Shown one piece after another: positions 25,001 through 37,000 of a stretch of DNA of 64,000 nt (positions within the stretch are counted from its first letter, which is position 1; every line of letters starts with the position of its first letter). The DNA comes from Xestospongia muta. Its lineage: Eukaryota; Porifera; Demospongiae; Haplosclerida; Petrosiidae. The notes under the pieces are model-generated. The model was not told the origin of the DNA and ran no database searches. It saw only the letters and a program-made list of their open reading frames with translations. The DNA lies in NCBI GenBank assembly GCA_963693285.1, contig OY848920.1, positions 4,911,135 through 4,975,134 on the forward strand. The letters run 5' to 3'. The position numbers were made by a program, and so were the translations under genes.

Positions 25001-28000
25001 GTAATGTCTCGAGATCGTTTCTCTGTCATTCTAAAATTCTTTCATCTCTATGATAGTTCAAAGTTTATTCCCAAAGGTTCACCTGGCTATGATCCTTCAT
25101 ATAAACTACGACCGCTATTAGAACCTCTTTTGAGAAATTTTAGATCTAACTTTATTCTAGGAAAGGAGTTATCAGTAGATGAGCAAATGGTCAGCTATAA
25201 GGTGAGACTATCTTTCCTTCAGTATATACCTAAAAAGCCAACTCGATGGGGTATGAAAGCTTTTGTCTTGGCAGACTCACACTGTGGTTATATATACAAC
25301 TGGAAGCTATATACAGGTTAGAATTAGTCATTTTATGTAACATGTATAATATTGTAAATTACTTAGGTAAAGATGATGCACTGAATACTACTACCTATAA
25401 AAACGTTACCCATGCAGTAGTTATGAAACTAATTGAAGGCCTTGAATCAAAAGAACATCACGTATACATGGATAACTATTACTCGAGTCCAACTCTCTTC
25501 CTTGACTTGCATGAAAAGGGTTTCGGAGCATGTGGAACTATATCCATAAACAAAACAGGGATGTCTATAGAATGGCAGAAAAAAGAAAACAGAACAAGTA
25601 AGAGTACAAAAGAGACAGTAAAGGCTTCACCACCACTAAAAAAGGAGAAATAAGAATGAAAAAATTGAATGGAAATTTGAAGGCGCCACAATGGAAAGAC
25701 AAAAGGACTGTTACAATGATCAGTACCGTACATGATGACAGTATTATACATAAAAGTAGAAGAAGAAGGCTAGCTAATGGAGGATGAGAAGAGGTTATGA
25801 AACCTGTGATGATTGAAGATTACAATAGACACATGGGGGGTGTTGATAAGGCAGATCAGTTGTTATCATATTACAGCTTTTCCTATAGGACCATCAAATG
25901 GTGGAAAAGGGCTGCTTTTCATTTAATAGAAGTAGCTGTAATTAACAGCTACATTTTATACAAACTATCATTTCAAACTGGCCGTCATAGAGCCCTAAAG
26001 GAGTATATAGCAGAACTTGCAAGACAATTAGTTGAAAGAGGAGGGCACGTAGCTTGTCAGAGTCAACTCAGTGTAGCATCTCCCATTCGTCTTATCGATC
26101 GACACTTTCCGTCCAAAATAGAAGAACGAACAAATGGCAAAGCACATCAGCAGGACTATTCAGTATGCAGCAAAAGAAAAACCTGTAGACGAAAGACAAC
26201 AACATATAAGTGTAAGCAGTGTGATGTACCATTATGCATCGTTCCTTGCTTCGAACTTTATAACACATACAAAGACCCAAAACGACATTTATAACTTTAA
26301 TATCATTACATTAACATCCTTACAAACATAAATTAATACCCTATAACTGTCAACAAATCATTATACATCATTTATCACACCACAATCTATTTAAAAAGAA
26401 CTTATAACTAACTTACTTACTTGATGCGTTTATCACAGAAAATAACAACTCACCTGACGCTTACAAATAGTTTAATCAACACTTGCACAAGAATTAGAGT
26501 TAGTAAAACCTTTTAGCAGCATTATTTCATATCAATAACAAGTAAAAACGCCAAAAGAAAACTCGAAAAAACACTCGTGGCAAATCACCTCACTCAAAGG
26601 TCACCTTTGAATCAAGCTTCGCGTGGGGGCGTGGGAATACGTGGAACGCCCACGCGCTCAAAGGCTTAATACTACGTTTTTAATACTCAGTATATCCTAA
26701 GATTGTCCTTAGTAGTACAGTGCATGCATATGTGTCCATTCATACCGAGTATTCCTTGATACTTATTGTAATGTATGACATTAATTTTGTTCTGTGGTTT
26801 TCCTGTATGTTAATTTACTTATAGTATGCTGTATAAATATTGATTTTTTGGTATTTATGATCAGTTAGTTAGTGTGTGTGTGCAACTGTGAAAGTTATCT
26901 CGAGTAATAAAACCTAAGATATAACAATGGCGACGAGATTAGTTGGTGCCCTCGCTCCTTTTGAGGCAAGCAAGATGCAGTGGACATCATACGCCGAAAG
27001 GATAGAAGAGAATCTGGTAGCCAACAGTGTAGACAATGCAAGAAAAAAAGTAGCCATTCTACTTAGTAGTATCGGAGATGCTACATACAAACTGTTAGGT
27101 GACTTATGCGCTCCTGATAAACCCAACACAAAAACTTTCGAGGAGCTAGTTGAAAAATTAACAGAACATTTCCAGCCTACACTGACAGTAATTTGAGAAC
27201 ATTACAAGTTCGACTTGAGAAGTCAACAGACCGGGGAGATTGCGATTGAATACATTGCAGCACTGAGACGACTAGTCAAGAATTGTGCATTCGGAGACTT
27301 CTTGAATGATGTGTTACGAGACAAGTTTGTGTGTGGTCTCGCTAGTGAATCAATCAGGAAAGAACTATTGAAAGATAAGAAGGTCACTCTAGAGACGGCA
27401 TGTGAAACTACCACAGCTATGGAAGTAGCAGCTACAGACAGTTCGCTCATGGCACCAACACAAAAAGACCCTGTACGAGTAAACTGTCTGCAGCGAAGGA
27501 GAGATTGTCAGTCGATGACAGAAAGCAAGGTACATGTAAAACAAGAGAAAAGGTGTTACTGTTGCGCGAAATCGGGGCATACTCCAGACGAATGCAGGTT
27601 CAAAAACTCACAGTGTTACAGTTGTGGAAAAAGCGGACATATTAAAGAAGCTTGCAGATCGAAACCAAAGAAGATAAAACAAGTTGAAGAAGACATAGAA
27701 TCGAGTGAAAACGAAATTTTTTTGCAGTTAAATGGCTTAAAAAACCAATGTGATGTGCATCAGAAAAAGGCTCTAATTAAAGTCATTATTAACAGTCAAC
27801 CAGTGAACTAGGAAGTGGATACGGGTGCAGCAGTAACAGTAGTTTCAGAGAAGATCTGTAAGGTGAAAGTACAACCAACCAAGACAAAGTTGAAGTCAGT
27901 AACAGGACAGATGATGCCATTAGTAGGTGAAGCCATGGTACAAGCCGAGATAGGAGGGATCAAAAGAATAGTTAAATTGTTTGTAGTGAAAGGAAACTGC

Positions 28001-31000
28001 CCGTCACTCTTTGGCAGAGATTGGATTCAAGTTTTCTATGGAGATAATTGGGCAGGAAGACTCACACAAGTCAACGTGTTAGAAACGACACAGAAAAGTA
28101 ATCAGTTACAAGTACTATTGGAAGAATACGACAAGACAGTATTTAGATCTGGGCTAGGAGAATTAAGAGAAATCGAAGCTAAACTAAAGTTGAAACCAAA
28201 TGCCCAACCAAAGTTTTGCAAGCCACGTCCAGTACCATATGCAGTAAAGGTAAAGTTAGGAGAAACATTAGAAAGAATGGTAATAGAGGGTAATCTAGAA
28301 AAGATAGACTACAGTGAGTGGGCAACACCAATAGTAGCAGTCATGAAAGCTGATGGCTCAGTGCGAGTCTGTGGGGAATACAAAGTCACCCTGAATCCCT
28401 GCTTGGAAGTAAATCAGCACACACTAACACGTATTGAAGAGTGTTTCCAAACCATGAATGGTGAAAAAAAATTTACAAAGTTAGATCTACGTCAAGCATA
28501 CAATCAAGTTCAGTTGGAAGAAGCATCAAGAGAGCTAACAGTAATCAACACTCACAATAGTCTGTACCGTTAGAAAAGACTATCATATGTGGTTGCTTCT
28601 AGTCCTGCCATTTTTCAAGAAATCATGGATAAAATTTTCCATGGATTATCACATGTAGTCTGGTATTTGGATGACATATTAGTGAGTGGGACAACAGAAT
28701 AAGAACATCTGAAGAATTTAGAAGAAGTCTTCAAGCGATTAGAAAAATATGGGTTGCGAGTAAGAAAGAGCAAATGCACCTTCTTCCAGGACACAGTAGA
28801 GTATCTGGGACATGTGATAGACAGGAAAGTGTAAGACCAGTTAAAGAAGCTGTGGTGGCAGCCAAGTCACCAGTAAATATTGAGCAGTTACAATCATTCC
28901 TTGGAATGGTCAATTATTATGGCAAATTTATTCCGAACCTCTCCAGTATAGCAGCTCCATTAAACCAATTGAGAAGAAAAGATGTTCCATGGAAATGGAC
29001 AAAGAAAGAAGAGGGAGCTTATCAGAGATTGAAGGAACAGTTGAGTTCAGCAAAGGTGTTGGTCCATTACAAGTAGCAGAGGGCATCCGAAAGAATCCAC
29101 TATTATCAAAAGGTTTACACTACGTAAAGATGGGGTGGCCACAGAAAGTGGAGCCTGCACTCTCACTATATTTTGCCAGGAGAAACAAACTGACAATTGA
29201 AGAAGATTGTTTATTAAGAGGTATTCAAGTGATAGTTCCTCCCAATCTGCACAAAAGAATGTTAGAATTATTCCATGAGTCTCATTTAGGTGTTGTGAAG
29301 ATGAATGCACTGGCAAGATCACATGTATGGTGGCCAGAAATAGATAAAGCATTAGAGGAGGTTACTAAACATTGTGAGGAGTGCCAGACTAACCACAAGG
29401 AGGACCTTAAGACACCACTGCTCCCATTCGAATTCACATCAAAGACTTAGCAAAGGATTTATTTAGATTTTGCTGGTCCATTTCAAGGACAGAAGTGGTT
29501 GATACTAATAGATTCGTATTCAAGATGGCCAGAAGTAGTACCAATGAGAACTACAACTGCAAGTCAAACAATTAAAGAGCTTAGACTAATATGCACTAGA
29601 TTCGGCCTACCAGAACAAATTTTGACAGATAACGGTCCACAATTTGTATCAGAGGAATTTCAGGAATTCACAAGGTCTAATGGAATACAACATATCAAAA
29701 TAGCACCTTATCATCCGGAGGTCCAATGGAATGGCTGAGAAATTTGTACAAACTTTCAAAACAGTGATGAGGAAGATGGTTAATGAAGGTGGTGACATCA
29801 ATCAGAAGTTGGCAAATTTCCCATTGTCTACAGAAAAACCCGTCAATCTACAACCATGGAAGCGCCAGCTATGTTGCTCACCAAACGAATTCCACGAAGC
29901 AGAATTGACCTAATGACACCAAACTTACAGATGAAGGTGGTGAAGAGACAAGAAACTCAAAAAGTACAATTTGACAAAGGTTCCTGAGAAAAATAATTCA
30001 AAGAACAGGAAAAAGTATTGGTACGAAACTATAATAGAGAAAAGAAATGGATACCGGGAATAATTATAAAGAAAACAGGACCAGTCTCATATCAACTAAC
30101 AGTAGAACATGATCGTTTATGGAAAAGGTATGCAGATCAACTGAGACATAGAGTAGAGGAATGTGTCACAGATACAATGAATGAAGAAAATTCACCAGAG
30201 ACTACTGTAGAAAGGTTCCAGAAAAAATCTCTGAACCAGATAGACTAAGAGTCATGTTGGAAACTTATTGTCAAGAAATAGACAGGCCAATAGTTACTGC
30301 AGAACATGAACCTAATCGTAGATCTAGTCAAGTGTCCAGACCCCCTGGAAGATTGACATATTGTTATCCAGGAGTTCCAATTTAAAGTAGAATTGAATAA
30401 GAGTGGAGGAGATGTAATGTATGACATTAATTTTGTATGTTAATTTACTTTTAGTGTGCTGTATAAATATTGGTTTTTTGGTATTTATGATCAGTTAGTT
30501 AGTGTGTGTGTGCAACTGTGAAAGTTATCTCGAGTAATAAAACCTAAGATATAACACTTATTACGTACTTGGATGGTTCATGCAGGAGTATATTTTGGAA
30601 CACTGTACATATATATATATATATCCCTTAATATTAAATGTTCCTAGATTTGGATTCTCCCTGTTGTTTCTAGAGAGACTTTTAGTATATGAGTAAAACT
30701 ACCAGGACCATTACTGATAATATTCTCAGCAAAGACTTGTTTATGCTTCTCATACTTGCATGTCAACATTTCAAGGACAGCATGTGAAGGTTTTCAAGCT
30801 TTTCAGTGATTTCTTTTTCTAACCACAATACCTTATAACTATACTGTGCTAATATAAATTATTAATCAATAATTATACTAGTGGCTTTTTATCACAATAA
30901 TTAACATGACATTACACCCACTGATATAATAAAAGTTGATTAATATAAACCAAGTAAACTTGTCACCTTAATATGAACACTATTGTATAAGCTTTTGTGA

Positions 31001-34000
31001 ACTTTATATATAACAATGAAAGTTCAAACATTACATACCTTACTACCGTAAACATGTTGTTTGTAATTGTTACTGAAATTATGACTCCAGTCAACTGTAC
31101 ATGTGTCCATTTTATAGTAGTCATATAAATTTACATCCTATTGTAACCATGCCCATGAGTCCCACCCTAAACCTATTATCTATTGTATGTCTACACAAAG
31201 AGTTATGTGTGATAAAAGACCTTTTCTATTGTTTCTAAACATTTTTATTTCAGTTAGTAAACATTTGTGTGTACATTCGTTAGCAGTCTGCAAGTATGCA
31301 TGACATCAGTCATGATTGTATGTGAAGAATGGCATTCCTGTTATATAGGATTTCTTTCCTAAACATCTAGTAGTCCAATTTTTTCATGTTATAAGTGGAT
31401 TTGCAAGATTTACTGAATAGAACAAATCATTTCTCTCTTGCTTATCCTTAGCCTGAGATATATCACTGAGTCAGTAGTCAACTTGGACAGAGTATAGTTT
31501 ATGGGTTTATTTCAGTATTATAATACGTGTATGTCATAGTGTAAAGGAAAGGGATTAGAAACCAATTCTTATGTGAAAGGTGACTTTTTGGACCATTTTG
31601 CATAATTTATTTATGTCACACATAACATGCCAGACAGTCTTATAATTGTTTGTAAAAAAAGGTTTATTTTACTTGTTCCAATCTTTAGATCTGAATTGAT
31701 AGCTTAATTGAGGTTTTCAAAGTAACAATTTTATTATAACCCAACATTCCTAGCAAGTGTTTTGGGAGTAATTATTATGACATTACACTTCATAAAAATT
31801 ATAAATACCAACCAAGCAATTTCCTACCATAAGGTGACAGTATACTGATTTTAACCGTATTATGAAATTATAGGCAAATATAAATTTTCTAACCTGAAGA
31901 ATGTCAATGTTGTATACCTTAATATGATGTTTAATGAAAGTCATAAGCTATCAAAACCACAATAATGTGCTTTTATATACACAGCTTTTATACTGGCTTA
32001 AGGACTATTTTGACAACCCTCACAATGATTAAATCATTTGTTTAGTAAACCTGAACATTAGAATTTCATAACCATTGCCCACTTAAAACAATTAAAGGTT
32101 TTATTTAGAGATTAAAGGTTATCAATATGTTTCAAGTTGTCATTGTTGTGTTTTTATTAGAGGACAACATCAATTTCATTGTCATTCAAAGATATAGAAA
32201 GGAATATTATTAGTTTAGAGTAGATTGAAATGCATTGCTTTGTAACAGACACATGTCCACACACAAACAAAATATTAACCTTGTCCTTGCAGAGAGTGGT
32301 CAGGACTAATGAGGTATAGATATAACAGTCCCATTGGAATGGCAATATTAAATAATGATTATATAACTTAATTATATTATTGTATTATGTATAAATCAGT
32401 ACTAATAATGTTTTAATTAGTTTAAACATTGCCAAGACTTTCATTTTAAAAAAAGGGTTTGATCATATTTATATTATATAGCATACTCACAAGACAATGT
32501 AGAACAAATTGGAGATACTATAGAAGCAGATCTTATCAGTGATTTCCCTGTACTTGGTAAGTCACACAGTGTATGTGCATTAAAATTATAGTTCTAAATC
32601 TTAGGGTGTACTTGACAATAACTGCCAAATCTGATTGTGTCATTTATGGTCATTAGTATAACAATAGTTACCAGGCATTCCTTTCTTTTGCTAAACACCT
32701 GGATACTAGGCTAATTTTAGTCTTGTAGATAGTGGGGGTAAAGCTCCTAATGATGGCACTATCCATACGTACATTAATATTTGCAACATTTTGTTGCACA
32801 TTATGTGAAAGTGTGAGGGTTAGCATCACATAAGATCGTTGATAGTTTAAACAAGCTCACTATAATTGCCTCATTTGTGCTAATATGCAGCTAGTTAGAG
32901 TTGAGTAGGTACAATTAAGTGGTATCTACAGTAGTTATGTCGATCAACTGTGAAGCGCTTCCTTGATGACCATGAATCTACTAAGAAGAAACAGGAAGTT
33001 ACTAGTACCTTATTTATTAACAACATATAAATATTATTATTTATAAATGAAATTTTGGTTTAAAAATGTATAAAATGACTTGAATTGCTTAACCACATAA
33101 ACTACTGGATTTAGATATATATATATATATATATTCATTGTCTTAATTTATTTAATATTTTATTGATTTTTTTCTGCCTTATTTGTAATATCTCAATTTA
33201 TTAGACAAGCGTCACTTTTATGATGCTCTTGAAAATAGTGGATTCGTTGAAACTAAAATTATTAAAGCTGTTGTACAAGGTCCAGCCAGAGCTGGAAAAA
33301 CGTCATTAAAGTGTTTAATTCTATCTCAACCATATAAAAGTGATAACAGTACTGGCTGTTTTGAGTCTCCTCAAGTTGCTGTTAAAGAATATTCCATGAG
33401 TCATTATTGTCAGCAAGAAGATGAGTGTCACTGGGAATATGTGGATAGTAAAGACATGGTTAGTAAATTTGCTAATGAAATTCGAGAAGTGATGGCACGG
33501 TTAAATACGGTTAACAGCAAAAGAACACTAAATACCAAACACCCTAATAATACTGGTCATAGTATGAATGATGTTTCAAAACACTTGTTTTCATCAAAGC
33601 CAACTTTTATTAGTCAAATAGACTCAGAGTTCATAGAAACGATAAATGCAGCTTGTGACAATAAAACAAAGTTAACATTTCACAAAGAATGGCTCTACTT
33701 CATTGACTGTGGTGGTCAAATACAATTTCAACAATTAATACAAGCCTTTATACCTTGTGCATCAGTTTTAATGTTAGTTATTGATCTAACTAGAGGTCTC
33801 ACAAGTCAATGTTCTGCCATCATGCAATGTGAAGAAAAAATGTTAGAAGTAAGCAAATACTTACCCACAGTCGAAATCCTTTTAAAGCGTCTTTCAATTA
33901 TGGTTACTTCTTGTGGCCTCCAGCAACAGTTGGCTGAAGCCAAGGACCATCCTGCTATAATTGCCAGTCCAGATAAAGTAGAAGTCTTTGTAATTGCTAC

Positions 34001-37000
34001 ACACCATGACAAGTATGAAAAGCAAGAGAAAGTAGTGGAAACTGTTGATAAGAAGGAAGAAAAACTTAGCCACATTTTTAAACCCATAAAGGATAATCTG
34101 ATATATTTTGATGATAAGATTTTATTCAAAATTGATGCAAGTTCAACAGCTATTGAAAACAATCTCTCTAAACAATTATCTGCTCATGATGACAAAGTGA
34201 TTAAAGAAATTCGCAAAAAATTAAGTAAAAACAGTTTTAAGGTAAAAATTCCATTAAGTTGGTATGCGTTTGAACTTTTGTTGCGTCAAAAAAGTAATGA
34301 AAGTTCTGGAGTGCTTTATAAGGAGTATTGTGAAAATATTGGCGAAACATTGCATCTAACAAAACCAGAAGTGCATAGTGCTTTAAAATTTTTCCATTTC
34401 CTCAACACCATCTTGTACTATCCAGATGTGTCTAATTTAGTATTTATTAAACCTGAGAGCCTAATTGAAGTAATTCGTCAGCTGGTTCTGCTTGTTTATA
34501 AACAGCGAGTATCTATTGATGAATGTCATGTAAGTACTGGTGATACTAAGAGGATTGCTAAACATGGCATTATTTCAAAAAGCGTTTTTAGGGAATCTGA
34601 AAATTTTTTAGAGGTAGCTAATTCATTTCATGATCTTGGTTCAGAACTGCTGAAAATATTTAAGCATCTCCTGATAGCAACAGAAATGCCAGAGAAAAAT
34701 ACATTCTTTATGCCTGCCTTATTACCATTAACAGATCCTTCGAAAATCATCAAAGAATCCAGCCATTGCATGCTCTATTACTTTGATAAAGGAGTTCCAC
34801 CTGGTCTCTTTTGTGCTATGGTTGTTAATCTTCTCTTAGGAAAAGTTGACACCGAGGAAGTTTTTTGTGATACGTCAGTATGGAGGACTGATTCTGATTC
34901 TACAATGTACTCTAATTACATTACTTTAAAGCACTATGGAATGGCTGGGAGGAGAGTTATTTTTGTTGAATCTAATGACCTTTATGAGATTTATTTTGAG
35001 TGTGAAGATGATAAAGTAATTGGAGAGAAAGCTATTGATCATAGTTTAAAGGAAACCATAGACAAACGTAAATTTAATGTTGAACCAAAAAAGGCAATCT
35101 TTCGTATATGTACTGATGGACAATTTAAACATGTTGTAGTCAAACATGCTTCTGGCCAATGGATGTGTACTGAATGTTCCAAGGACACTAAAACTACTTT
35201 CACAAATAAAGGTACGTGCATACATTTAGTAAGTGAGATAACACATTTTAGTTCTTAAAATGATCAAAATAGTCTTTCTTACTCTGAGTATTCTTAACAA
35301 TGTCATTAATAATGTTATTTTTAACTTGTGATTACCAAATGCCAAAGAATGAGGCGTCAGTTACAACTCTCAATCTAAGCCAGAATACATATATTGTGTA
35401 CCTGATGTTCTTTCCTTACCTTTTGTGTTTTCTGTAATCTTGTACTCCTAATTTGAGAATTATAGGAAAATATACTGATGATGTTTTATTAAGCAGGTGA
35501 TATCATAGATACTTAAATAGACAGGCAAGAGAGAAACAATGGAAGACAATATTTTTAATCAATTTCTGTGTACACTGTATTAACTTGATCATTGTATAAC
35601 ATGTTAATGATGTTTCTAACTCTGTTAAAATTATAATATTTAATAACTTTTAACATAAATCATAGTATTGATAATTTATATTAACTAGTTTAATGTGATA
35701 CATTAGGAATTTAGTTTGTCATATCGTTCTTTTATATAGATTATAAACAACCCAACCAAATGGAGGAACTGCCAGCATCAAAAAGGAAAAATACTTCTTC
35801 AAGTCAGTAATGGAATTTATGATTTGAACTAGATGTATTTCATATCAAAGCCAATCTTAGATGGTAGTACATGTGACATTTTATATATTGCATTCAATCT
35901 CAGTTATAACAATGAAACAGGATTTTTAAACACTACATTTAAGTATTGTCAAGGCCTATAACATAATATTTGGACTACATAGCATATGATAGCATGTGTC
36001 AACTCACAAATAACTAACACCAGGAGCCCTTAGCCGCACTAAGGAGGAAGAATTTGCAAATTCCATTCTAAAGCTAGTACAGCATTAAAATAGCTTATGA
36101 TCATATTTTTAAACCTTAACAATTATTAATAATATAATGAACTAGACATTTAAATTATGTGTGCCTTCATTAAAGCATCCGAATCAGTGAGTGATAACAT
36201 ACTTGCACAGATTTGTTAAATGTTACATTTACCTCCTAATGCTAGCTTTGCAAAGATTGTCCGGTATACAAGCTAATGTATATTGTACAAGTAAGAAGAA
36301 AAATTACTGTTGTGTTAATGCCTTCTAACTATTGTAAACAACAGTTAGGATTGTTCAATTTATTACAGGAAAGAAACAGAAGAGGCCAAGATCAAAAATA
36401 TCAGAGTCTAATGAAGATAAATATCCTAGGAAAAAAAGACCTCATTATGAATCATATGATGTATCAAATAGACGTGGTAAGGAACCAGCTAGTGGGAGAC
36501 TTCACAAAAAGAAAGGAATATCTCACAAAATGACACCTTCATTCTCTAAAAGAACACCACAAGAATATAAAGGTATAGTTTGTTTTACTAATTTTTAATG
36601 AAGATACTTTACTGATTCATTGTCATGTTAGGTAGGCAAGAGAGAAATAGTGGAAGACAATATTTTTAATCAATTTCTGTGTACACTGTATTAACTTGAT
36701 CATTGTATAACATGTTAATGATGTTTTTAACTCTGTTAAAATTATAATATTTAATAACTTTTAACATAAATCATAGTATTGATAATTTATATTAACTAGT
36801 TTAATGTGATACATTAGGAATTTAGTTTGTCATATCGTTCTTTTATATAGATTATAAACAGCCCAATCAAATGGAGGAACTGCCAGCATCAAAAAGGAAA
36901 AATGCTTCTTCAAGTCAGTAATGAAATTTATGATTTGAACTAAATGTATTTCATATCAAAACCAATCTTAGATAGTAGTACATGTGACATTTAATATATT

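Larger units (their letters stand above)
26767..30556 (+). mobile_element. Ty3/gypsy-like LTR retrotransposon, defective
   Basis: The element has LTRs at 26767-26926 and 30413-30556, starting TGTAATGTATGACA and ending GATATAACA, with a 5-bp target duplication CTTAT (26762-26766 and 30557-30561). A purine-rich tract at 30401-30412 (GAGTGGAGGAGA) precedes the 3' LTR. A TGGCGACGAG sequence begins one base after the 5' LTR and could be a primer-binding site. The LTRs differ by a 16-bp indel and a few substitutions. The coding region runs gag, protease, reverse transcriptase, integrase on the plus strand, with stops, frameshifts and a deletion removing RNase H. The empty site is seen in block B copy 1 near 22005-22020. 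The element is internally defective. Confidence 0.93.
23820..31088. repeat. Intronic duplicated block B, copy 2, split by two transposons
   Basis: Host segments 23820-24196, 26670-26766 and 30557-31088, put side by side, follow the order of block B copy 1 at 20930-22490. The first gap is the piggyBac element, the second the LTR retrotransposon. The right limit is at GAAATTATGACTCC near 31075-31088. Confidence 0.85.

Noticed and set aside
33806..34162. Minus-strand frame opposite the GTPase exon
   Set aside because: Antisense shadow of the Roc-COR exon, which carries the real motifs.
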